A stretch of 64,000 nt of DNA from Methylomonas koyamae (GTDB lineage: Bacteria > Pseudomonadota > Gammaproteobacteria > Methylococcales > Methylomonadaceae): positions 62,001 to 126,000 of the forward strand of contig NZ_PPPU01000014.1 of the NCBI RefSeq assembly GCF_006483455.1, read 5' to 3'. Positions 51,999-61,734 of this stretch are shown piece after piece; position 1 is the stretch's first letter; each line of letters opens with the position of its first letter. Under the pieces are notes generated by a model, which saw only the letters and a program-made list of their open reading frames with translations, had not been told where the DNA came from and made no database searches. Made by a program: the position numbers and the translations under genes.

Positions 51999-54900
51999 TT
52001 ACCAATTTTTTCGAAACAACGGTGAAGGTGGTAACACTTGAACACCGAAACATCCACAAATATTTTGGCCTTCTCCTTGGAAGCCATTTTCATACTTAAT
52101 TGGGGTAATGAATTCATTCTTGGGAATTTCATTTACATTTACGGATAAGATATCTAAATCCAGCCAAGTATCGTCAATAAGTTCTCCAATTGATTTATGC
52201 TCTAAATCAGAAATTTTTAGCACATTAGCTAATAATTTAAGATCGAATCCATTAACAGGTGGAAGTTCAACGAATTCATTACTAAGGCCTTTTAACTTTT
52301 TTGGTTCCTTCCAACATCCTTTCGTTATTTTGCTAACTGACGCATCGAAACTCACTCGTGCCTTACGCCCTCCATTGGCTCTCAAATCAGTAACTTCAAT
52401 ATTAACGTTACTAATATCAACCCAATAATTACTGCCATCGACTTTTGCAATAAATTTGAACGCTCCACTGAAATCAATATAGTTTACCGGGTCGTTGTCC
52501 GTATATTGATATAGGTCGGCCGCCCCACCCCCAAACCCAATCGGATCCTTACTAACCCACCGCCCAATCACCGCATCATAATCCCGCGCCCCAAACCTCA
52601 CCAACCCGGTATCCTTATCATACAATCCCCCCGCAAACCCAAACGGTTGGAAGCCCGGATTGGTATCTTTAGTCACCCGGCCAAACTCATCAAACTCCAT
52701 TTCCTGCGCCACGGTATTGCTGGCAATATTCACCACCACCCTCGGACTACCCAAATTATCCTTGATCAGCCGATAGGTGACGCCGCCCTTGATCATGTAA
52801 TCCGGCACGTTGACGCCGGTGGCGTAGACAAAACGACTGACCACGTTGCCGCTGCCGTCCAGTTCGGCAATCGGTTGTAACTGGCCTTGCCAGAGGAAGG
52901 CTTGGGTCAAACTGCCGTTGACTTTCTTGCCGATGCGGCGATTCTGGCCGTCGGTGAGATAGTCGATTTGGCCGCCGCCCGGCAAGACCACTTTTTTCAG
53001 GTTGCCCAACACGTCGTAATCGTATTGCGTGACCGCCGCACCGACCGTTTTGGTTTTCAGCTCGCCGTTGTCGGTGTAGCTGTAACTGGCACCGTTGTAG
53101 GTCAGCAAGCGGTCTTGCGCATCGTAGGTGCCGGTTTGGGTGACGCTGCCGGCAGTACGACTCAAGCGGTTGCCGTTGTCGTCGTAGCTATAGCTGGCCT
53201 GAACGACGTTGTTTTTCTTCACTTCCACCAGGCGACCAGCGGTGTCGTAACCGTAGTTGTAGGTGTTGAGCACGCCGCCCTTGGTTTCTTGCTTCTGAGT
53301 AATCCGGCCCAGTTTGTCGCGGGTGTAGGCCAACTTCAGATGCGAGAACGTACCGTATTTGGCTTCGTAAGCCGACAACTCGCCGAAACCGCTGTAGCTG
53401 TAAGCTTCGGTCAGGCTGCCCAAGGCAGTGCCGGTCAGCAAACCGTTTTGCACATTGCGGCTCAAGGTCAGGTTGCCGGCCTTGGTCAGCAAGTCGTCGT
53501 TGTCATAGACATAGGCAATTGGATTGGCGCCGTTGAGGCTGACCGAGGTAACGCGGAAGCTGTTGTCGTAAGCGTAGCCGACGCTACCGGTCACCGCACC
53601 GCTCCAGGCGGTTTGAGTCAACAAAGCGCCGTTATAGCTAAAGCCCAGATTGGCATCCGCCGCACTAATGGTGGTCAGCTTGCCAGTAACGTTGTCGTAA
53701 GCGTAACTGGCCAGGGTTTGATTGGCCGGTTGCAAGGCCAACGATGACACTCGGCCGGCGCTGTCGCGATTGAGCTCCACACTCAGGCCGTCCGGACGAG
53801 TTACCGAGGTCAGCGCCTTGTCTTTGTCGTAGCTGTAGACGGTGTTATTACCGCCGGCATTGACCAAAGGCGGTTGATAATCCGCGGTTTGATCAACCGC
53901 CGTGTAGTTAAACACATGGGCCGGCTGGCCGGGCGGTGTCAGCGAGGTGAGATTGCCGTTGGCGTCGTAGCTATACAGAATCTGCCGGCCATCGGGCAAG
54001 GTTTGGGTGGTGACGCGACCAGCTTGGTCGTAGGCAAACTGCACCTGCCGGCCAATCGGATCAAGCACGCTGGCCAGATAACCTTGCGGGTTGTAGCTGT
54101 AGCTGAGGGTGCGTTGATCGACACCCGTACCCTGACTGACACTGGCCAAGCGGCCCTGGGCATCGTAACTGGCATTGCTGGCTAGTATGCCGGTGACTTG
54201 CGACTGGATAATCCTGCCCTGGGCGTCGGTCAGCGCGGTGGCTTTGCGGTTGGCCGGGCTGGTGGCGGTGATGGTTTTGGTGGCGGCGTCGTAGACGCTG
54301 GTCGAAGTTCTGCCGTTGAGGGTTGAGGTTTCGGTGAGTTTGGTGAGAGTCAACGGGTCTGTTGCCGAAGCCAGCACTAGACTACGAGCGGCGCTGGCCG
54401 TAGCCGTTAAGCCGCCGGTGCTAACAGTGCTGCTGGAGGTAACCGGCGATAACATCCCGAAACCAATCCGCGCATCCGGGCTTTGTTCCTGCGTAACGAT
54501 AGTGCCGTCCGGCATGGTGGTGGTTTGGATGCCGTCGTTAGCGAATGAAGATTGCACACTGGTGCCGTCGGGTGAGCGGCTTTCGCGCACCCGTTCGCCG
54601 GTGACGGCATCATGCACCGTGTAAGTGCTAGTCAGGCCCTCCGCAGTGGTTGCGGCAATTTGGCTACCGTCGGCCAGTTCAGTGCGAGCCAGACTGAGCT
54701 TGCCTGCTGCGGCATTACTATCGCTCAGCAAACGCCCCTCGGCATCGTAAATAAAACTTGAGGCATTGCCGCGCGGGTCTTTGAAAGCAGCCAGCAAGCC
54801 GCCGGCACCGTAGGTCATTTGATGGGCTTCGCCGGCTGGGTTACTGACTTTAGCAAGATAGCCGTTAGGATTGCTTTGCAATGCGGTGCGTTGACCAAAC

Positions 54901-57900
54901 GGCGCGACAATCGCCGTGGCATTGCCTAGGCCATCACGCTCGATACTGGTAACCAGGCCATTAAGGTCGGTGACGGTACTGAGCTGACCCTTAGCATCGT
55001 AGACAAAACTGAGCAAGGTTTTACCGGTAGTGGTATCCACGGTCGTCAAATGCCGTCCTGATTTGTCAAACCGATAGAGTGCAGAACCGTCATCCGAGGG
55101 AATGGCTAACTCGCCACCTGAAAAGCCGCTGAATGCGCTGGTGACTCTATAGAGAACATTGTTATACCTAACCATTAGGCTACCATCGGGCATCGGACTA
55201 AGTGCTTCTTGAACACCGGCGGAGCCCGCGAAATTGAATTTAACCGAGGCGGATAGTGCCCCATCAATGGCATTGGGTACCAGTGTGGTTCCTCCGCCTG
55301 CAAAGGTACTGATCAAGCCGTCGGTTCTGACTTTGCGCACTCTACTGGTGTTAGCGCCAAAGCCGGCTTCGGTAATATACACTTCTCCAGATGGCGAAAC
55401 GGCAAGCCCACCGCCCAAACGAATGCCCGCATTAACAGCCGGTCCGCCGTCGCCACTGTACCTATTATTGCCATTGCCGGCTGCCGTAGTAATAATCCCA
55501 TCCGTTGAGATTTTGCGGACACGATTGTTACCGCTATCCATGACAAATAAACTGCCATCCGGACCAAAAGCCAGTCCATCGGGACTAAAAAGCTTGGCGT
55601 TAAACGCTGGGCCGCCATCACCGCCAAAACCGGAGCCGCCATTTCCGGCAACCGTACTTAAAACTCCATCCGGCGAAATTCGGCAGACAGTACTGTGACC
55701 AATATTGCCACCGGTGAAATAGATGCTGTTATCCAAGCCAACCGCAACAGCAGAGGCAACAAAATATCCCGTAGTTGCCAATTGGCCGTCATAACAACCG
55801 TGAAACAGGCCTATCACGCCATTTCCTCGGCCAGCGATGGTATTTATGGTGCCATTGGGAGTGATTTTGCGGATTCGTGCATTCGCCGTATCGGCAATAT
55901 ACAGGCTGCCATCATTCGCCAATGCTAAACCTTGAGGATTATTGAGTTGGGCATTCTGCGCGAGGCCACCGTCACCACTAAAACCGGGCACACCGGTTCC
56001 GGCCACCACAGTCACAATGGTGCCATCAGATGAGACTTTGACAACTTGATCGCCAGAAGCAACGAATAGGGTTCCGTCGGGGGCGACTGCGCTACCAGCG
56101 ATGAACGCCGGCAATTGCGCAAACTTGGTAATAACGCCCGATGCAGAAAGCGCATTGGCGCTACGTCTGCGACCATCGCCTTGATACAGAGTGTGTTCCA
56201 CCGGATCATAGCGGTGGTGTGCGGATAAACTCCAACCGGCTGCATCCTGACGACCATTTGGCCCACCCAACACGGTTTTATGTTCCTGCCAAATTCTTAC
56301 TTCTTTACGGGCACGGCTACCCTCGAGCGGCACGCCCGAGAAACGGCCAAATGCCGCCGCTTGTTCCGCGGCTGTGGCATAAACCGGATCGTATACATAG
56401 CCGATTTTGACGGTCGCCTGTTGAGCGCCTTCAACCGGACGACCAAAGGCATCCAAACCATCCCATTCGAACGGCTCTACATGATTGGTAACGACCGGCA
56501 ACCTTTTTTCAATGCGTTTACCGGCAACATCGATGACTAAATCGATGCGTTTGACTGACGGTGGCAGCGTTGCACCACTTACCGGTATGTCTAGTTTTTG
56601 CGGCAGGGTTCTTCCCGGCACCCGGTCACTGGCGTAATTAAGCGTCAGCCCGGTGCCGATGATCGGCAGTGATTCGCGCAGAATTTGATTTTCTGCTTCG
56701 ATGATAGAACCCGATAATTCGGTTGGCGCTCCTCGTTGAGCACAGGTCGCACAAAACTTGCCGTTATCTCGATTGACTGGGAATTTTTGTGTGGGCGCAA
56801 CCGCATCATTTGGCATGATGAAAGGCCAGTTACAGTCCCAGGTGCTCAAATGAGTGACCTGAACACGCCATAGCGTTTGCCCGGCAGTGTAAAGACCTGC
56901 CAGCTTTGTACGCTCTTGGTCGGTTACGCCCAAAGCGGCCAACTTAGTCGTATCATCGGCGGCGCCATCGCCGTCCGTGTCCAGCGTGGCTATGCCACTA
57001 CTTATTGCCAGCACTTTTATGACTTTGCCATTTTCCGAAGGCACCCAGATAGCCTGATCGCGGTCGTAGTAACCGACCGGCACAGCGGTACCCACAGGGA
57101 ACCCCAAGAAGTTAGTGATATAGAACGGCACCGGACGATCAAACAGCACGTCTTTCCCACTGAGTTTGACATCGGCTTCGTCAGCCTTCATCTCAAAGGC
57201 ATAGGTATAGGCACTGCTGGGAGGAAGTTGACCCGGCATGGCCTCAAGCCCGTTGGCCCCCACGGTGTATTCGGTTAAACGCAGATTCAAGCTGGATACC
57301 TGACGACTGCTACCGTCGGGGTTGTAAACCTGTGCCTGCGTGCCTTGCGGAATCAATAGGCTGGCTTGGCGGCTGCCATCGGCATCGGTTACCACGTTAC
57401 CCTGAGCCACCTGGAAAGCTTCCGTAGTGTTGTTTAAATCGATTGTCGTTACTTTGCTGTCCTGTTGGATGAGCACTGCGTCGTCGGCAATCGCGTAATC
57501 TTGCCAGGAGACATTAGTCAAGGATCGCTGTACGGGCAGGTAACCGTCCTTTTTTAGATTAATAGTCATCACCCCGCCGCCATTGACAGCCAGGTCATAC
57601 TGTCCATCCACGCGACTTAAAGTCTGCCCCAACTCCGGATGATCCTTGATGCTGACAGTAACGCCAGACAGCGGATTGTTCTGTTTGTCCAGCACCTTGC
57701 CGCGTATCACCGCTGCCCGTTTGGCTTCGATAGTGCCAGCTGCCAGCGGTTGACCATTGCTCAAGGTTTGAATGGGATTGTTGCCGGTATACAGGAACTG
57801 ACTAGCCGCATAGGTGGTGGTCGCCACGGTTTGATCCAGTGCGGGGGCGATGGTGGCCGGATTGGGCGGCAAGCCGTTATCGGGGCCGATGGAAACACTC

Positions 57901-59690
57901 AGATTGATTGGAGTGCCGATCTTGACACTGCTGCCCGCAGCCGGACTTTGGCTGATGACGCTGCCGTCGGCTTTGGCGTTGTGTTGAAACGTTAGTGTGC
58001 CGATGTTGAGTTTGGCTTGCTGAATAGCGGCTTCGGCACTGGCGCGGCTTTGATCGATCAGCGCCGGTACGTTGACTTGGTCGGCGGCGTTGACGGTTAT
58101 GCTGAAGCTTTGGCTGTCGCTACCACCCTTGCCGTCGCTGACGTTAACGCTGACGGCTTGGCTACCGGTTTGGTTGGCAGCCGGGGTCCAGTTGATTTGG
58201 CCGGTTTGGCTGTTGATGGTCATGCCGGTGGGATAGGCGCTGAGGTTGTAGCTCAGGGTGTCGTTGTCGCTATCGGTGGCGCTGACATTGTAGCTGTAAA
58301 GAATACCGACAGTGGCCGTGGTAACGGGGGTACTGCCGATTTTGGGCGCATGGTTGACGACGGGCTTGGCGGATACGGTTACTAAGGATGTGGCCGGGTC
58401 GCTGTTGAGCCTGCTGTCGTTGACGATCAATTGAGCGACGTAATCGCCCGGTAAATCGGGTGTCAGAATGGCTTGAACTTGGTCGTATTGTGTCAACTGC
58501 GGCGTGCTGTTGGCCGGTTTGCTGAGGATGGACCAGACGTAGCTGAGCGGATCGTTATCCACGTCGGTGGATAGGCTGCCGTCCAGGGTGACTGCATCGC
58601 CAACCAAGGCACTTTGATTGGCGCCGGCATTGGCCACCGGTTTTGAGTTTTCGGTGTTGATAAGTAGTTGGTCGGGCAAGCTATCGAGTAGGCCGTCGTT
58701 AACTTTTAACTGGACGGTGTAGCTGCCGGGCAAGTCGGGGGTTAAGCTGGGGGTTTGGGTTTTGGGGTTTAGTAAGCCGGTCGCACTGTTGTTGGGTTTT
58801 GCCAGCAGTTCCCAGTTGTAGCTTATCGGGTCGCTATCGACGTCGCTGGAATTGCCTCCATCCAGCAAGGCGGTTTGTTTGACTTTGACGGTTTGGTCGT
58901 CGCCTGCCTTGGCGACCGGTTTGGAATTCTCGGTGTTGATGGTGACATAGGCCGGTTGGCTGTCGACTTTGCCGTCGTTGACGATTAGTTCGATGCGGTA
59001 GCTGCCTTTGCGGTCGATACTGATTTGGCTTTGGACACTAGTAGTATTGCTGAGTTGGGCCGTGCTGCTGGCGGGTTTTTCGAGCAGCTTCCAGCGGTAG
59101 CTGAGGGTATCGCCGTCTTCGTCACTGGAGCTTAAGGCGCTGAGGGTGACTTGAGTGCCAACCGGGGCGCTGGTATCGGTACCGGCATTGGCTATCGGTG
59201 GGTGGTTCGCGCTAGGCAGTACGCCGAGTACGCTGTGAGCAAAGGTGAAAGCCAACTTTTGCGGATTGTTAAATTTTAATACCACGCCACTGACGGTTTC
59301 ACCGGGAGACAATGTGCCATCGCCTAGCGGGACATTGACATAGGGGGTGCCGTCGTTTGAAGCGCCGTTGGCATTGGCTAGGCTGACGCTAGGGACGCTG
59401 ATACCACGAATCGCCAGTTGAATCGGGATTTGGATGGCTTGGCTGGATTTGTTGGTCAGGCTGGCAGTGTTGTCGTAAGTATTGGTAGCCCGGTTCAGGC
59501 GCAAGCCGCTGTAAGTGACTGTCACTTGATCGGTGACGGCGACGGGGCTGGCTGTCACCGCCCATAGCGGCAGGCTGTAAAGACCGAAGCACAGTAGCAA
59601 CAGCCATAGCATCACCGCGATACCCGAATGGGCTTTGGTCGGACGAGTATTGCTGATGGTGAAGAGATCTAAATCCTTGCTGACTGACAT
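51999..59690 (-). CDS. Giant RHS/YD-repeat surface protein with divergent tip
   Basis: The 2563-residue exported protein has a hydrophobic segment at about 25-45. Ordered domains: PKD/Ig-like repeats (about 160-450, PVAKAGDDQTVKVKQ, PVANAGANQSALVGDAVTLDG), a cadherin/Ig-like domain (to 545), a PASTA domain (545-610, VPALIDQSRASAEAAIQQAKL), a carboxypeptidase-regulatory-like fold (660-735, GKVLDKQNNPLSGVTVSI), NHL-type propeller repeats (1200-1480, GLALANDGSLYIADTANARIRKI), and YD repeats (1530-2330). An RHS core follows (about 2350-2400, GLVRFGARDYDAVIGRWVSKDPIG). The last 160 residues after the core are AT-rich and unrelated to anything I know, the usual place for a toxin or effector tip. 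No type VI genes and no immunity gene follow; the next features are REP elements. Confidence 0.88.
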   Translation of the reverse strand: MSVSKDLDLFTISNTRPTKAHSGIAVMLWLLLLCFGLYSLPLWAVTASPVAVTDQVTVTYSGLRLNRATNTYDNTASLTNKSSQAIQIPIQLAIRGISVPSVSLANANGASNDGTPYVNVPLGDGTLSPGETVSGVVLKFNNPQKLAFTFAHSVLGVLPSANHPPIANAGTDTSAPVGTQVTLSALSSSDEDGDTLSYRWKLLEKPASSTAQLSNTTSVQSQISIDRKGSYRIELIVNDGKVDSQPAYVTINTENSKPVAKAGDDQTVKVKQTALLDGGNSSDVDSDPISYNWELLAKPNNSATGLLNPKTQTPSLTPDLPGSYTVQLKVNDGLLDSLPDQLLINTENSKPVANAGANQSALVGDAVTLDGSLSTDVDNDPLSYVWSILSKPANSTPQLTQYDQVQAILTPDLPGDYVAQLIVNDSRLNSDPATSLVTVSAKPVVNHAPKIGSTPVTTATVGILYSYNVSATDSDNDTLSYNLSAYPTGMTINSQTGQINWTPAANQTGSQAVSVNVSDGKGGSDSQSFSITVNAADQVNVPALIDQSRASAEAAIQQAKLNIGTLTFQHNAKADGSVISQSPAAGSSVKIGTPINLSVSIGPDNGLPPNPATIAPALDQTVATTTYAASQFLYTGNNPIQTLSNGQPLAAGTIEAKRAAVIRGKVLDKQNNPLSGVTVSIKDHPELGQTLSRVDGQYDLAVNGGGVMTINLKKDGYLPVQRSLTNVSWQDYAIADDAVLIQQDSKVTTIDLNNTTEAFQVAQGNVVTDADGSRQASLLIPQGTQAQVYNPDGSSRQVSSLNLRLTEYTVGANGLEAMPGQLPPSSAYTYAFEMKADEADVKLSGKDVLFDRPVPFYITNFLGFPVGTAVPVGYYDRDQAIWVPSENGKVIKVLAISSGIATLDTDGDGAADDTTKLAALGVTDQERTKLAGLYTAGQTLWRVQVTHLSTWDCNWPFIMPNDAVAPTQKFPVNRDNGKFCATCAQRGAPTELSGSIIEAENQILRESLPIIGTGLTLNYASDRVPGRTLPQKLDIPVSGATLPPSVKRIDLVIDVAGKRIEKRLPVVTNHVEPFEWDGLDAFGRPVEGAQQATVKIGYVYDPVYATAAEQAAAFGRFSGVPLEGSRARKEVRIWQEHKTVLGGPNGRQDAAGWSLSAHHRYDPVEHTLYQGDGRRRSANALSASGVITKFAQLPAFIAGSAVAPDGTLFVASGDQVVKVSSDGTIVTVVAGTGVPGFSGDGGLAQNAQLNNPQGLALANDGSLYIADTANARIRKITPNGTINTIAGRGNGVIGLFHGCYDGQLATTGYFVASAVAVGLDNSIYFTGGNIGHSTVCRISPDGVLSTVAGNGGSGFGGDGGPAFNAKLFSPDGLAFGPDGSLFVMDSGNNRVRKISTDGIITTAAGNGNNRYSGDGGPAVNAGIRLGGGLAVSPSGEVYITEAGFGANTSRVRKVRTDGLISTFAGGGTTLVPNAIDGALSASVKFNFAGSAGVQEALSPMPDGSLMVRYNNVLYRVTSAFSGFSGGELAIPSDDGSALYRFDKSGRHLTTVDTTTGKTLLSFVYDAKGQLSTVTDLNGLVTSIERDGLGNATAIVAPFGQRTALQSNPNGYLAKVSNPAGEAHQMTYGAGGLLAAFKDPRGNASSFIYDAEGRLLSDSNAAAGKLSLARTELADGSQIAATTAEGLTSTYTVHDAVTGERVRESRSPDGTSVQSSFANDGIQTTTMPDGTIVTQEQSPDARIGFGMLSPVTSSSTVSTGGLTATASAARSLVLASATDPLTLTKLTETSTLNGRTSTSVYDAATKTITATSPANRKATALTDAQGRIIQSQVTGILASNASYDAQGRLASVSQGTGVDQRTLSYSYNPQGYLASVLDPIGRQVQFAYDQAGRVTTQTLPDGRQILYSYDANGNLTSLTPPGQPAHVFNYTAVDQTADYQPPLVNAGGNNTVYSYDKDKALTSVTRPDGLSVELNRDSAGRVSSLALQPANQTLASYAYDNVTGKLTTISAADANLGFSYNGALLTQTAWSGAVTGSVGYAYDNSFRVTSVSLNGANPIAYVYDNDDLLTKAGNLTLSRNVQNGLLTGTALGSLTEAYSYSGFGELSAYEAKYGTFSHLKLAYTRDKLGRITQKQETKGGVLNTYNYGYDTAGRLVEVKKNNVVQASYSYDDNGNRLSRTAGSVTQTGTYDAQDRLLTYNGASYSYTDNGELKTKTVGAAVTQYDYDVLGNLKKVVLPGGGQIDYLTDGQNRRIGKKVNGSLTQAFLWQGQLQPIAELDGSGNVVSRFVYATGVNVPDYMIKGGVTYRLIKDNLGSPRVVVNIASNTVAQEMEFDEFGRVTKDTNPGFQPFGFAGGLYDKDTGLVRFGARDYDAVIGRWVSKDPIGFGGGAADLYQYTDNDPVNYIDFSGAFKFIAKVDGSNYWVDISNVNIEVTDLRANGGRKARVSFDASVSKITKGCWKEPKKLKGLSNEFVELPPVNGFDLKLLANVLKISDLEHKSIGELIDDTWLDLDILSVNVNEIPKNEFITPIKYENGFQGEGQNICGCFGVQVLPPSPLFRKNW

Positions 59691-59822
59691 GCGCGAACTC
59701 CAGAGTAACGGCGCATGGCTAAGTCAGGGACGAATCGCCCGGCTATAGCGATGTTCCGTGAGGGTATATTTTTGTAATTTAAAGGTAGCGTTCTACGGGT
59801 AAAACAAGCAGTTAAGCGCTGA

Positions 59823-60455
59823 TTAGACCATGAGGCGTTTGCGCTTTAACCAGCCACCGCAGACACCGGCCAGTAACATCATTGAAAAGGCACCGGGTAA
59901 TGGAACGGCCGCCGGTTGTACTGTCCAGCTAGGGCCGGGGTTGGCTGCGGTATATAAAGACAAACCGTTTTGGCTGCCGTCCAGGTTCACCACAAATAGC
60001 GCATCGGAACCGGTTGGATCGGTGGTGGCGAATAGCGGCAAACTGCTGGTGGCATTCAGAATGAAGAAAGAAAATGCGTCCGGTACCAGGCTAGCGGCGG
60101 GGAATACATTGGTGGTTTCCAGTCTGAAGAGGATCGTTGAGCCAAGGGTCACTGGGACCAAGACTTCGTTGAATGCGCTGCCATCATGAAAGGTGGCACT
60201 GGTATCGTTGGTACTGGTGACATCGCCTTCCAGCGTGCCTAAATCGGGATCGAAAACGCCATTGATAAAAAAGCCGGACACATCCACCGTGTTGTTAACG
60301 ACGCCATCTCCATCGATAAAGTCGAAGGCTAGGATGGCATTGGTACCGGATAAGCTAGTGGTATCGATGGCTACATCAAAGGCATATGACCAAGCGGTGA
60401 GTGGTGTGGCCATTAACAAGGCCAGAGCCATCAAGGGGGATCTGAATTTACGCAT
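59823..60455 (-). CDS. PEP-CTERM-like exported protein (NF038129 type)
   Basis: A 210-residue protein with a signal peptide (MRKFRSPLMALALLMATPLTAWS). The mature part begins YAFDVAIDTTSLSGTNAILAFDFIDGDGVVNNTV, a pattern shared by a PEP-CTERM subfamily. The tail is VPLPGAFSMMLLAGVCGGWLKRKR: VPLPG, hydrophobic helix, basic end. Such proteins are sorted by exosortase to the surface or matrix. It shares strand with the RHS gene, 132 bases upstream of it, but common transcription is uncertain. Confidence 0.8.
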   Translation of the reverse strand: MRKFRSPLMALALLMATPLTAWSYAFDVAIDTTSLSGTNAILAFDFIDGDGVVNNTVDVSGFFINGVFDPDLGTLEGDVTSTNDTSATFHDGSAFNEVLVPVTLGSTILFRLETTNVFPAASLVPDAFSFFILNATSSLPLFATTDPTGSDALFVVNLDGSQNGLSLYTAANPGPSWTVQPAAVPLPGAFSMMLLAGVCGGWLKRKRLMV

Positions 60456-60825
60456 GCTTGCTCCGTTTAGGCAGTAGATTTTTGTCGAGGCGTTTTTTTA
60501 CCGCCAAGATATATGCAATCGTTGAGCCATGTTTAATAAGCCACTGAAATACAATTATACGTTCTAAGGTAAATTCGCAGAGTGGAGGTTGATTGTTAAA
60601 AAAGCTGACAGCAATTGCTGGTTTGGCAATCGATATTCGTCAATTGTCGAAGGAGTCACAGGCAAAAAATGACCGTCCGCGATCTGGCAAAAACCGGCCA
60701 TTTAGTGGCGGGAAATTTCTAATGACCAAATGGCGGCTATTGGCCGATAGCAACCCCCAAAAATTTCAAAACACCCCAAATTATTCCCGCTTCCGAACAA
60801 ATGTTACCTTAATCCGCTATGGCCC
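60456..60825. other. 370-base intergenic stretch, no gene seen
   Basis: One 82-codon open frame on the plus strand (60593-60841) has no recognisable features and runs into the Fic remnant; I do not accept it. The region is relatively AT-rich and probably holds the promoter of the leftward PEP-CTERM-like gene. Confidence 0.5.
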
Positions 60826-61364
60826 TTATTTGGCTTTATAGCGTGCTTCCAGTTGAGTCAGTTTCTGTTCGAGATCGGGGGGGCTAAAAAAACGAAGGCA
60901 TTTCCATATTTGCGCTTGCTCAGGATATGAAATTCGTCCGCCATTTTGAGCAAATCGGTGCGCGCGGTTTGGTAGCTGAGTTTATGGGCGGCCCGATGTT
61001 GCTGGATGGTGTAGATGGTCGTCGGGTGATCCATGGCATGTCTCAGAATCGCCAACTGCCTGTGGTTTATTTTTCCTTGTAAAGCCGAGCCTTCCAGGCA
61101 TTGTTCTATCTCGAATATCTCCGCCGTTTTCTTTTCCAGATATTGATGTAGAGCAGTTATGGCTTTTCTGATGACTTCCAGTTGATGAACGATGAAATAC
61201 GTCAAATCGTTATCGTCGGTTTCGGAATAAAGATAGGCTCTGCCGTATTGCGCCGGCGCTTACTTAATGATCAACGATATGGAAATAAACTCCATCAGCC
61301 AATAGCCCTGGCTTGCCATGGACCAGTAAAACAACGCCCTGGCGGTACGCCCGTTACCGAACCA
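60826..61364 (-). pseudogene. Decayed Fic-family (AMPylase-like) gene, 3' part
   Basis: Leftward, the frame opens within a Fic motif (WFGNGRTARALFYWSM, where HPFxxGNGR is expected) and continues QGYWLMEFISISLIIK. It meets an in-frame TAA (61260-61262), then resumes APAQYGRAYLYSETDDNDLTYFIVHQLEVIRK and the winged-helix end INHRQLAILRHAMDHP, SYQTARTDLLKMADE. Near the C-terminus a run of seven G (60877-60883) shifts the frame; dropping one base restores PPDLEQKLTQLEARYKAK and a stop at 60826. The N-terminal half is absent. Fic proteins AMPylate target proteins; this copy is dead. Confidence 0.82.
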
Positions 61365-61444
61365 GCCTCCCCCGCCAGGTAATATTTCACTCCCGCTACC
61401 CTCCCCACGTAGGGCGCTTCGAAAACCGGCAATTGTTACCTTAT

Positions 61445-61506
61445 CCCCCAACGGACCCAGGCTGCGGCTGTTAGGTCCGCCGGTTTTTATTCATTCGTTT
61501 TGGGGG
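61445..61506 (+). promoter_or_regulatory. Structured leader that could mask a ribosome site
   Basis: CCCCCAA (61445-61451) is complementary to TTGGGGG (61500-61506), which contains the likely ribosome site of the small frame starting at 61514. Inside, CGGACC (61452-61457) pairs with GGTCCG (61474-61479), followed by CCGGTTTTT like a weak terminator. This suggests translational or transcriptional control. Folding was done by eye. Confidence 0.35.
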
Positions 61507-61513
61507 AACTCAG

Positions 61514-61690
61514 ATGTACACATTACTTGTTGGTAAACAACGCGCGGCTGGTCGCGCTTTCTGGTTAGCGGTTTTAGTGATCGGCGGCGCGAATGCGGCC
61601 GCCGGCTGGGTAGCGACGGGTCCGGCTCAGTCGGTCATCGTAGCCTGGACTAGCGACGAAGATCCGGATGCCGGCGGTCAGGCGGCTTGA
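61514..61690 (+). CDS. Small exported or membrane peptide (58 residues)
   Basis: The frame gives a 58-residue peptide with basic start MYTLLVGKQRAAGRAFW, a hydrophobic stretch LAVLVIGGANAAAGWV that could be a signal peptide with cleavage after ANA, and an acidic end SDEDPDAGG. GGGGGAA lies eight bases before the ATG. It precedes the HAF-repeat gene by 44 bases. No family; small size makes it uncertain. Confidence 0.4.
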   Translation: MYTLLVGKQRAAGRAFWLAVLVIGGANAAAGWVATGPAQSVIVAWTSDEDPDAGGQAA

Positions 61691-61734
61691 GCCGGCCTTG
61701 CTGAATCCGACTCGAACTGTTCCAGGAGATAACC

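Noticed and set aside
52887-53747. Long plus-strand open frame (286 codons) inside the RHS gene
   Set aside because: Antisense to YD repeats with periodic codon use; Val/Gln/Ala-rich with no motif. It is a shadow of the real gene.
60593-60841. 82-codon frame before the Fic remnant
   Set aside because: No ribosome site, no recognisable motif and 3' end inside the Fic remnant.
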